A stretch of 64,000 bases of DNA from positions 186,001-250,000 of the forward strand of contig JADJZB010000028.1 in the NCBI GenBank assembly GCA_016719485.1, in the 5' to 3' direction. Under the pieces are notes generated by a model. The model saw only the letters and a program-made list of their open reading frames with translations, had not been told where the DNA came from and did not search any database. Origin of the DNA: Holophagales bacterium (lineage in GTDB: Bacteria; Acidobacteriota; Thermoanaerobaculia; UBA5066). Positions 25,865 through 33,198 of this stretch are shown here, in pieces; position 1 is the first letter of the stretch, and the number at the start of each line of letters is the position of its first letter. Position numbers and translations under genes: made by a program.

Positions 25865-27231
25865 TTCTTCCCCTCGCGCTTCTTGCGGAGCTTCTCTTCC
25901 TCGGCCTCGAGGAGCTGGACGGCGCTGACCCCTGTCGCCCGGAGCGCCGCACGGAAGCCGTCGAAGGTGGCGTCGTCGCTCGGCCGGGCCGCGACCGCCG
26001 CGACGAGGTCGAGGTAGGCGCGGAGCCCTTCGGGCGTGGCGATGAACTTCTGGAGCGAGCGCTCGAAGCGGTCCCAGGTCGCCTTCGGGAAGCCGCGGCG
26101 AACGCAGCAGACGTCGTTCGGAATGGGGTCGGTCAGCGCCAGGACGCGCACCTCGTCGAGGAAGGCGAGCCGCCCCTCGTCCGTCGGGATCCGCTTCATG
26201 ACGAGGTGGCGCGCGTCGGCGACGTAGGTGTGCTCGATCTCGTTCACCTTGCCGGGCGGCGAGTAGAACGACGAGCCCCCGGCCACCTTGCCGTCGGCGA
26301 CCGCCTGGATGACGTTCGCGTGGCCGCCGGCGAAGTAGACGTGGCCGAGCTTGACCGCGCTGGCGTTGAGGAGGTTCAGCGGGAAGATGTAGCCCGAGGT
26401 CGACGTGGCGTCGGAGAAGGCGAAGGGACGCCCGTTCAGGTCCTCGAGACGCGAGACGCCCGAGTCGGTCCGGGTCAGGACGGAGCCGTAGTAGACGTTG
26501 ACCCTTTCCCGCGCGGCCTCGCTGGTCTTGAAGGCGATGCGGGTCTTCTCGAGCGTCCCGGGACGGTCGTACTCGAGGAGCTTCCGCCCGTCGCCAACGA
26601 GGTCCTTCGGCCCGGAGAAGACCCAGCTCGAGGCGGCCGCGTCGACGGCGTCGGCCCGGTCGAGAAGCTGCTGTACGGCGTCCTTGTCGTCCGCCGCCGG
26701 CACCTCGACCCAGCCGGGGGCCCAGCGGTCCAGCTCGGGTGTCAGCGAAGCCCTCAGCTCGGGCGAGAAGCTCTTCGGAACGGCGATCCGCTTCTTCGCG
26801 AGGTCGGCGAGTCCCGCGGGCTCGCCCGCCCCGTTTCGCGTGACGACGACGGCATAGCGCTCGGCTTCGCGGACGACCTGGAGGCGCGCCTCGGCCCCGT
26901 AGCGGGCGTGGGCGACGACGTAGGCGAAGGCGGGGACCCAGGCGATGTCGGCCTGCCCGACGCCGAGCGCCTGGACGACGGCCGCGTAGCTCGTCGGGAC
27001 GGCCGACCGGATGACGAGGCCGGAGTCCTTTCGCACGAACTCCGCCAGCTCGTTCCCGCGGCGGGCGAGGGTCCCCTGCTCGACCGAAGGGACGAAGAGC
27101 ATCCGGATGACCTCTTCCCCTGCCTGCTCGATCCGGTCGCGCCGCACGAGCCCGGCGACGAAGGCGAGGAAGAGGAGCGCGGCAAGAATCCAGCCGGCGC
27201 GCGGAAGGATGTCGATCCGTCTCGCCGTCAT
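25861..27231 (-). CDS. phnD: Phosphate/phosphite/phosphonate-binding protein (PhnD-like)
   Basis: 456 residues from ATG 27231, preceded by GGGAGGGGG. An N-terminal anchor (AGWILAALLFLAFVAGLV) is followed by the periplasmic binding fold: VPTSYAAVVQALGVGQADIA, the FSDATSTSGYIFPLNLL loop that closes over the oxyanion, and FAGGHANVIQAVADGKVAGG. It is about 110 residues longer than E. coli PhnD and ends in a charged, coiled-coil-like tail (LLEAEEEKLRKKREGKK). A CC pair sits in NDVCCVRRGF. AioX-type arsenite sensors belong to the same superfamily, and arsR genes lie nearby, so ligand identity should be left open. Confidence 0.85.
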   Translation of the reverse strand: MTARRIDILPRAGWILAALLFLAFVAGLVRRDRIEQAGEEVIRMLFVPSVEQGTLARRGNELAEFVRKDSGLVIRSAVPTSYAAVVQALGVGQADIAWVPAFAYVVAHARYGAEARLQVVREAERYAVVVTRNGAGEPAGLADLAKKRIAVPKSFSPELRASLTPELDRWAPGWVEVPAADDKDAVQQLLDRADAVDAAASSWVFSGPKDLVGDGRKLLEYDRPGTLEKTRIAFKTSEAARERVNVYYGSVLTRTDSGVSRLEDLNGRPFAFSDATSTSGYIFPLNLLNASAVKLGHVYFAGGHANVIQAVADGKVAGGSSFYSPPGKVNEIEHTYVADARHLVMKRIPTDEGRLAFLDEVRVLALTDPIPNDVCCVRRGFPKATWDRFERSLQKFIATPEGLRAYLDLVAAVAARPSDDATFDGFRAALRATGVSAVQLLEAEEEKLRKKREGKK

Positions 27232-27348
27232 GGGCGGTCCCCCTCCCGGACGGCAGCTCCTCCCCACATCATGCCGGGCCGGGAGTCTAAGGCATCGGCG
27301 TGAAGCCCGCCGGCCGGCGCACCGATTTGTCCGTGCCTCCCGTGTCTC

Positions 27349-28185
27349 ATGGGAGACTGGGGCGTGAGGTCGACGCTCTGGATCGTCCTGAAACCGTTGC
27401 TCCTCACGCTTGCGCTCGGCGCACCTCGAACCCAGGTCCACGCCGCTCCTCATCCCCGCGAGGTCCGCATCGCCGCCGCGGCAGACCTGAAGTTCGCTCT
27501 CGACGCCGTCCTCGCCGGCACGGCCGCATCGACGCGGGGGATCCGTCCCGTCGTCACGTACGGCTCTTCCGGGAGCTTCTACGCGCAGATCGAGAACGGC
27601 GCCCCGTTCGACCTGTTCCTGTCCGCCGACGCCGAGTACCCGAGGCGCCTCGCGGCGAAAGGGCTCGGCGACGGGGAGCCGTTCCTCTACGCCGTCGGAC
27701 GGATCGCGCTCTGGGTTCCCGCAGGTTCGAAGCTGGACGTCGCCGCGCTCGGCCTTCGCGCCCTCCTCGACCCTTCGGTCCGAAAGGTCGCCATCGCGAA
27801 CCCCCGCCATGCTCCGTACGGCCGTGCCGCCGAGGCCGCCATGAAGGCGCTCGGGGTGTACGAGGACGTGAAAGGCAAGCTCGTCCTCGGAGAGAACGTC
27901 GCGCAGGCCGCGCAGTTCGTCCAGAGCGGGGCGGCGGACGCGGGCATCGTCGCTCTCCCGCTCGCCCTCGCGCCGCACATGCGTTCGAGCGGGCGGCACG
28001 TCGAGATCCCCGTCGCGAGCTATCCGCGCATGGACCAGGGAGGCCTCGTCCTGAAAGGGGCGCGTGAGCCCGCTGCCGCTCGCATCCTGCGCGACGCCCT
28101 CCTCGGCGCGCGGGGCCGCGCCATTCTCGAAGAGCACGGGTTCTTCCTCCCGGCGCCTCTCGCCGCACCCCTCTCCGCGCCTTGA
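27349..28185 (+). CDS. modA: Molybdate-binding protein ModA
   Basis: 278 residues with a signal peptide ending near AAPH. ModA/WtpA features: RIAAAADLKFALDAVL, VVTYGSSGSFYAQIENGAPF and DLFLSADAEYPRRL, the molybdate-loop pattern, plus ANPRHAPYGRAAEAAM. It captures molybdate or tungstate in the periplasm. No modB or modC is in the window, so it must rely on a distant permease. It diverges from phnDCE and is followed after 35 nt by arsR-1, one kilobase before a molybdoenzyme operon. GTG at 27364 is an alternative start. Confidence 0.9.
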   Translation: MGDWGVRSTLWIVLKPLLLTLALGAPRTQVHAAPHPREVRIAAAADLKFALDAVLAGTAASTRGIRPVVTYGSSGSFYAQIENGAPFDLFLSADAEYPRRLAAKGLGDGEPFLYAVGRIALWVPAGSKLDVAALGLRALLDPSVRKVAIANPRHAPYGRAAEAAMKALGVYEDVKGKLVLGENVAQAAQFVQSGAADAGIVALPLALAPHMRSSGRHVEIPVASYPRMDQGGLVLKGAREPAAARILRDALLGARGRAILEEHGFFLPAPLAAPLSAP

Positions 28186-28220
28186 CGAGGGCTCCGAGGC
28201 GGAGCTACCGTCGTTCCCGT

Positions 28221-28649
28221 ATGGACAGCCCGCTGAATCGCACCCTCGGCGTCACGAAGGCGCTCGCGAATCCGGCCCGAATCCGGGTCCTCGCCGCACT
28301 GGAAAAGGGCGAGTGCTGCGTCTGCCAGCTGACGGCCGTCCTCGACCTCGCCCCGTCGACCGTTTCGGCCCACCTCGCCGAGCTTCGGCGGGCAGGCTTC
28401 CTCCTCGACCGCAAGGACGGAAAGATCGTCTTCTACCGCCTCTCGGAGCGGCCCGATCTGAAGACCTGGCTGAAGGCGACCTTCACGGGGATCCAGAACG
28501 ACGAGAAGGTCGCGGCCGATCGCGCTTTCCTCGAGCGGGTCAAGGCGATCGACGTCGAGACGTTCTGCGGTGCCGGCCCTCGCTGGAAGCTCCTTCCCGC
28601 GTTCCGTCCCGCGCCGAAGCGGCCGCCGTCCGCGCGGAAACCGGGCTGA
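28221..28649 (+). CDS. ArsR/SmtB-family regulator 1 (intact CVC-type metal motif)
   Basis: 142 residues from ATG 28221; the upstream extension of the open frame is not needed. Winged-helix fold: PARIRVLAALEKGECCVCQL, recognition helix DLAPSTVSAHLAELRRAG, wing LLDRKDGKIVFYRLSE. The ECCVCQL sequence (C32, C33, C35) resembles the ELCVCDL site by which ArsR senses As(III)/Sb(III); another Cys lies near the C-terminus (VETFCGAG). Likely a derepressor responding to arsenic or another thiophilic metal. It follows modA at 35 nt and faces the cytochrome operon downstream. Confidence 0.87.
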   Translation: MDSPLNRTLGVTKALANPARIRVLAALEKGECCVCQLTAVLDLAPSTVSAHLAELRRAGFLLDRKDGKIVFYRLSERPDLKTWLKATFTGIQNDEKVAADRAFLERVKAIDVETFCGAGPRWKLLPAFRPAPKRPPSARKPG

Positions 28650-28671
28650 CGACCGGGCGGTTCATCAGGCC

Positions 28672-28702
28672 ATCAGGCCATTAGACCTCCGCCGGTCCTG
28701 AT
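28672..28702 (+). terminator. Weak hairpin after arsR-1, beside a short duplicated motif
   Basis: ATCAGG (28672-28677) can pair with CCTGAT (28697-28702), with an inner CC/GG. The left arm is part of a direct duplication of CATCAGGC at 28663-28679. No T-run follows, so a classical intrinsic terminator is not shown; it may simply end or attenuate the modA-arsR-1 transcript. Confidence 0.2.
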
Positions 28703-28862
28703 GGACGGGTGCCGACGGTGCTGGTTCCAGGCGCGCCGGCAGGGCCCGCACCCACGCAATCCATTCCCCTGGAAGCGATTGAGCCATTCGACCCGTTAGG
28801 CGACCCGGCTCCGCCCCACCCGGCTCCCGCGACGCCGTCGCGACTTCGTCGTATCGGGAAAT

Positions 28863-28925
28863 GATGAAAACTCATCGTTGAGGCCGGAAACGGATCGCGG
28901 CATCATTTCGACGCCTCGCGAAATG
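28863..28925 (+). promoter_or_regulatory. Candidate operators before arsR-2
   Basis: In an AT-richer patch there are two inverted repeats. GATGA-AAAC-TCATC spans 28863-28876. CATTTCG (28904-28910) and CGAAATG (28919-28925) are separated by 8 bases, and the right arm includes the ATG of arsR-2. ArsR proteins bind imperfect dyads near their own start, so autorepression of arsR-2 and the cytochrome/molybdoenzyme operon is plausible. No Shine-Dalgarno is visible, so a leaderless transcript is possible. Confidence 0.35.
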
Positions 28926-29390
28926 CCGACCTCACCGCTCTCCCGCCTCCTCGACACATCGAAGGTCCTCGCGAACCGCGCGCGGCTGCGGATCCTCGCC
29001 ACGCTCGAAGGAAACGAGCTCTGCGTCGGCCAGGTCGCGGCGATCTTCGACATCGCCCGCTCGACGGCGTCCGAGCACCTCTCCGCCCTCCGGCGCGTCG
29101 GGCTCGTCGCCGAACGTCGGGACGGCAAGTTCGTCTACTACTCCCTCACCGTCGACGAGCACGCGCGGAAGTTTTCCGACGTCGTCCTGGCCGAGCTCTC
29201 CACCGACGCCGCCGTCCGGAAAGACCGCGACCTGACAGCTCGAATCCTCGCGCTGCCGCACGACCTCGTCTGCGAGCAGGGCCGCGCGGCCCTCCTCGCC
29301 CCGATCTCCCCGGCCGCCCCGGCGGCCGATCCGGATTCTCCGTCCTGCTCGGCATCACATCCGAACACCGACCCACAGGAGGCTCCATGA
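28923..29390 (+). CDS. ArsR/SmtB-family regulator 2, coupled to the cytochrome operon
   Basis: 155 residues from ATG 28923 (TTG at 28878 is possible). Winged-helix features: ARLRILATLEGNELCVGQVA, recognition helix DIARSTASEHLSALRRVG, wing LVAERRDGKFVYYSLTV. The metal motif reads ELCVGQ: the first Cys remains (C34) but the second is Gly, so canonical three-Cys As(III) sensing looks altered; a further Cys is in HDLVCEQGRAA. Its stop overlaps the cytochrome start (ATGA, 29387-29390), so it is the first gene of the respiratory operon and probably its dedicated regulator. Confidence 0.86.
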   Translation: MPTSPLSRLLDTSKVLANRARLRILATLEGNELCVGQVAAIFDIARSTASEHLSALRRVGLVAERRDGKFVYYSLTVDEHARKFSDVVLAELSTDAAVRKDRDLTARILALPHDLVCEQGRAALLAPISPAAPAADPDSPSCSASHPNTDPQEAP

Positions 29391-30292
29391 CACAGGCCCG
29401 GCCCTCCCCGGAAGGCCCGCCCCGCGTCCCCGGGTGGATGCATCAGGGCGGACTCCTCCTCGCGGCGGGCGCCCTCCTCGCCCTTCTCCCGGCGCCGCCC
29501 GCGGTGGCCGCCGCCGAGAGCCCCTGTGCACCCTGCCACGCCGAGCAGGTGGACGCGGCCTCGAAGGGGCCGCACGCCGGCATCGCCACGCGCGAGGCGC
29601 GGTACTGCGAGAGCTGTCACGGCGACGCGGCGAAGCATCTCGAGAGCGGCTCTGCCGCCGACATCGTCGGCAAGGCGGCTCTTGCGAAGGCGGACGCGAA
29701 GGCCCGTTCCAGGGCGTGCCTCACCTGCCACCGGAGCGGCTTCCCGGGGTGGGAGGGGACGCCCCACTCCCGCAGTGCCGACGTCTCCTGCTGGAGCTGC
29801 CACGGGGATTCGTGGCACGACGCCAAGGGCAAGGCGGCGAAGAAGCGGGGCGAGAGCGCCTGCGCCTCCTGCCACGTCGAGCAGGTCAGCGAGTTCCGGC
29901 GCGTCTACCGCCACCCCGTCCTCGAGGGACGGATGGGCTGCGCCTCCTGCCACGACGTCCACGGCAAGACCGCCGGCGGGAAGAAGGGCCCCGAGAGCAA
30001 CTGCCTCGAGTGCCACCCCGAGGCCGCTGGCCCGTGGGTCTTCCCGCACCGGGCGATGGAAGACGGCTGCTCCTCGTGCCACGTCCCGCACGGCTCGGTG
30101 AATCGCAGTCTCCTGAAGACCTCGGGCAACGGCGTCTGCCTCACCTGCCACGTCCAGACCAACTTCCCGGCCGCCGGCAAGATCCCGCACAACCGCTACC
30201 TGCAGGGGGGCGGCAAGTGCATCGACTGCCACAGCGAGGTCCACGGCTCCAACGTGGACGAGCTGATGGCGCCGCAGTACCGCAAGCGCTGA
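29387..30292 (+). CDS. Decaheme c-type cytochrome, DmsE/MtrA family
   Basis: 301 residues, signal peptide at about 18-43, then ten CxxCH sites starting at residues 47, 74, 111, 135, 159, 185, 206, 228, 251 and 278. Length, number and spacing fit the MtrA/DmsE/PioA family, periplasmic heme wires that insert into an outer-membrane barrel and carry electrons across the outer membrane. The next gene encodes such a barrel. Ends in YRKR. Translation is coupled to arsR-2. All heme motifs are intact. Confidence 0.93.
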   Translation: MTQARPSPEGPPRVPGWMHQGGLLLAAGALLALLPAPPAVAAAESPCAPCHAEQVDAASKGPHAGIATREARYCESCHGDAAKHLESGSAADIVGKAALAKADAKARSRACLTCHRSGFPGWEGTPHSRSADVSCWSCHGDSWHDAKGKAAKKRGESACASCHVEQVSEFRRVYRHPVLEGRMGCASCHDVHGKTAGGKKGPESNCLECHPEAAGPWVFPHRAMEDGCSSCHVPHGSVNRSLLKTSGNGVCLTCHVQTNFPAAGKIPHNRYLQGGGKCIDCHSEVHGSNVDELMAPQYRKR

Positions 30293-30302
30293 GGAGGAGA
30301 CG

Positions 30303-32232
30303 ATGAAGAAGAGCTTCCTCCTCCCGCTCGCCCTCACGACAGCCTTCGCCGTCGCGCTCCCTGTCACGGCCGAAGACGCCCCGAAGACCAGCACCACCGA
30401 CGTCACCCTCGCCGGCGTCGCCGGCATCGAGGACGGCGACGACGGCCGGCGGGACGACCACGAGGGCTACCGCAACGGCGTCCTCGTCGGCCTCGAGCAC
30501 AGGTCCAGGGGGCTCGAGATCGGCCTGCGCTTCGAGCCGACCACCGCCGGCTGGCTCGACCTGACCTACCGGCCGGAGAGCCCCTTCCGCCTCGAGCTGA
30601 CGCTCGACCGGACCCGGCGCTACTCCGACACCTCCATCCGGCCGGAGACCACGCCGCTCGGGACGCCCGTCTCCACCCTCTACCCGAACACGAACACCCT
30701 CCATCCGGGCGTCGGCCCCGACGACCCGGTTGCCACGCGGACCCGCTTCAAGGTCCGCGCGGCCTGGCTCCCCTCGGCGGGCGTCGTCGACTTCACCGTC
30801 CGCGGCGTCGACCTCGGCGGCGAGCGGGTCCCCGAGGCTCAGGGCTTCGCCTTCGGCGACTCGGGCGCGCCGGCCTTCTTCAGCCCGGCCCTTGCGGAAC
30901 TCGACACGCAGCTCCTCGAAGGAGCCCTCGGCGCCAGGCTGCGCCTCCTCTGCATCGACTGGAACGCCCGCGTCGCCCTCGGGAAGCGCACGAGCGACTC
31001 CCTCACCACGACGCCCGTCTTCGGCACGGCGAGCCTCCTCGAGCTCTACCGCGGCGGCGAAGGGCACGACGCCGACTACGTCCAGGCCCACCTGACCGCC
31101 GCCAACCAGTACGAGCACGTCCAGCTCGCCGGCGGCGTCCACTACGACAAGGTCGAGTCGACCCCGACCTTCACCGGCGGCCACGAGCGCCGCCGGGCAG
31201 GTCGTGCGCGACGCCCTGACGAACGGCGTTTCCGACGTCACCCGCCAGGGAGCCGCCGGCGCCGTCTCCGTCCAGCCCTTCGGCGGCTTCGACGTGAGGG
31301 TGACCGGCCGCATCGGCAAGGAGGAGACCGAAGCCTCCGGCACCGAGACCGTCAGGAGCCGCACCTACGCCCTCACCCAGAACCAGGACCTCGACACCTG
31401 GGCCGTCCGCGGCGAGCTCGGCTACCGCACCGGCGGCTTCCGCGCCTCGGTCCTGGGCGGGCGCGAGGAGACCACCAACGACCTCCTCTTCGTCCGCGGG
31501 ACCGGCCTGCAGCAGCAGGAAAACGAGCGGACGAAGGACTCCCTGCGCGGCGAGCTGCGCTACAAGGCGGGCGCCTTCCGCATCGCCCTGCAGGGCGGAC
31601 GCACCTGGGACGAGACCACCATCGAGCTGGCCGACCTCCTCAACGGCTATGCCACGGGCCCGAAGGAATCGACCTTCGACTCCGTCTCCGGCTCCCTCAG
31701 CGGCAAGCTCGGCAAGGCCCCCTTCACCGTGATGGCCTCCTGGGGCCGGGGCGTCGCCGACCTCGAGGCGCCGTTCTACGAGCCCTTCTACGACCCCACC
31801 TGGGTCCTCGGCACGGCCCGCGCCGAGACCGAAGCCACCAGCGTCGTCCTGCACGCCGGCACCCCCGGCGGCTCGGCCTTCGAGCTCTGGGGCGAGATCG
31901 GCTTCCGGAGCCAGAGCTGGGAGTTCCCCGACGCGGTCACCTTCCCCGGCTTCGTCAACACCGACGAGGAGGTCAACGGCGTCACCGGGGCGCTCGGCCT
32001 CGACTGGACACCGGGAGACGGATGGCGTGCCGGCCTCTCGGGCTGGCTCGACGCTCCTTCCGAGTCCACCGACCACCAGGCGTGGCGCGTGGAAGGAATT
32101 GTCGAGAAGAGCCTCTCGAAGACCTTCGACGCCCTCCTGAGGATCCAGTACCGCGACTTCGACGAAGCCCTCTACAACCTCGACGACTACACCCTGACGG
32201 CCTTCACCTTCGGCGTGAAGGGCCACTTCTGA
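30303..32232 (+). CDS. MtrB/PioB/DmsF-family outer-membrane barrel, frameshifted
   Basis: Barrel sheath that holds the decaheme cytochrome in the outer membrane. A signal peptide (MKKSFLLPLALTTAFAVALP) precedes alternating beta-strand sequence such as RSRGLEIGLRFEPTTAGWLD and FRLELTLDRTRRYSD. The first frame runs to about 31180; the rest, from ATSAAGQVVRDALTNGVSDV to the end, is in another frame. The 1930-nt span is one base over whole codons, so one inserted base within 31176-31200 (GC-rich) explains it; repaired length is about 642 residues. The second part ends in KGHF, the aromatic end expected of a barrel. No N-terminal CxxC is seen, unlike Shewanella MtrB. A naive reading joins the N-terminus to the triheme cytochrome downstream, which is in the same frame; that fusion is an artefact. 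Confidence 0.85.
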
Positions 32233-32246
32233 GAGAGGAAGGACCG

Positions 32247-32645
32247 ATGAGCAGGAAAGCCACCTTCGTGGCCCTCGCCCTCCTCCCGCTCCTCGCCCTC
32301 GCCTCCGCGCCCTTCACGGGCGCCGACGCGGCGGCGGTGAACGCGACGGCGATCCACGACCCCCAGAGCCCCTCCTACAAATCCGACTGCCTGACCTGCC
32401 ACGCCGCGATCCTGAAGGAGAGCTCCCAGGACCCGCGGGTGCAGACGTTCCACAACGCCATGCTCCCCTTCACCCCGGGCTACAACCCGCGCAAGGGTCC
32501 AGACAACAAGAACTGCGTCTTCTGCCACCGCGCCGCCATCGACTTTACCCAGGAGTCCGGCGCCGAGCTGCGCCGCACGGTCTCCGTCGAGGCCTGCGTT
32601 TCCTGCCACTCCCGCTCGGGCCCCGGCCCGGTCTACTACAAGTAG
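32247..32645 (+). CDS. Small triheme c-type cytochrome
   Basis: 132 residues with a signal peptide (ATFVALALLPLLALASAP) and three CxxCH sites at residues 48 (CLTCH), 90 (CVFCH) and 117 (CVSCH). No lipobox, so it should be soluble periplasmic or surface-exposed. GAGAGGAAGG lies just upstream of ATG 32247, 14 nt after the barrel stop. I do not recognise a named family. Between a trans-outer-membrane conduit and an iron-sulfur subunit it could link the conduit to the molybdoenzyme, or bring electrons from the inner membrane. Confidence 0.85.
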   Translation: MSRKATFVALALLPLLALASAPFTGADAAAVNATAIHDPQSPSYKSDCLTCHAAILKESSQDPRVQTFHNAMLPFTPGYNPRKGPDNKNCVFCHRAAIDFTQESGAELRRTVSVEACVSCHSRSGPGPVYYK

Positions 32646-32654
32646 GAGCAGAGG

Positions 32655-33197
32655 ATGAGCACGTACGGATTCCTCGTCGACCTCGGGCTCTGCATCTCCT
32701 GCTCGGCCTGCGAGGCCGCCTGCAAGACCTGGAACAACGTCCCCACCGGCCGCAACGTCCGCTGGCGCCGGGTCATCGACCAGGTCCTCGGCGTCTGGCC
32801 GAAGGTGACGACCTACGGCGTCTCGATGGCCTGCAACCACTGCGCCGACGCCCCCTGCGTCAAGGCGTGCCCCTCCGGCGCCCTGACGGTCCGCACCAAG
32901 GACGGCATCGTCCTGCTGGACAAGACCAAGTGCATCGGCTGCCGCTACTGCGAGTCGGTCTGCCCGTACGGCGCCCCGCAGTACGACGCCACCGAGAAGA
33001 AGATGTCCAAGTGCACGATGTGCGTCGACCGGATCGATGCGGGCAAGGAGCCGGCCTGCGTCGACACCTGCCCGACCGGAGCGCTGCAGTTCGGAAAGCT
33101 CGTCGACATCGACCACGAGGGCGTCAAGCAGATCCCGAACTTCGCCGAACCCTCCTACACCAACCCCTCGATCCGCTTCGTGCCGAAGGAGGGATGA
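32655..33197 (+). CDS. 4Fe-4S ferredoxin electron-transfer subunit (DmsB/PsrB/PhsB-like)
   Basis: 180 residues with four cysteine clusters: CISCSACEAAC near the N-terminus, CNHCADAPCVKAC, CIGCRYCESVCPYG, and CTMCVDRIDAG with CVDTCPTG. This is the standard beta subunit of complex-iron-sulfur molybdoenzymes, passing electrons to the catalytic subunit. It has no signal peptide and is presumably exported by hitch-hiking on its Tat-targeted partner. It starts 9 nt after the triheme gene and ends one base before the catalytic subunit. Confidence 0.93.
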   Translation: MSTYGFLVDLGLCISCSACEAACKTWNNVPTGRNVRWRRVIDQVLGVWPKVTTYGVSMACNHCADAPCVKACPSGALTVRTKDGIVLLDKTKCIGCRYCESVCPYGAPQYDATEKKMSKCTMCVDRIDAGKEPACVDTCPTGALQFGKLVDIDHEGVKQIPNFAEPSYTNPSIRFVPKEG

Positions 33198-33198
33198 G

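Noticed and set aside
30303..32645. A single 780-codon barrel-cytochrome fusion gene
   Set aside because: The middle is Arg/Pro-rich shadow sequence; the real barrel C-terminus is in another frame and the cytochrome has its own signal peptide and ribosome-binding site.
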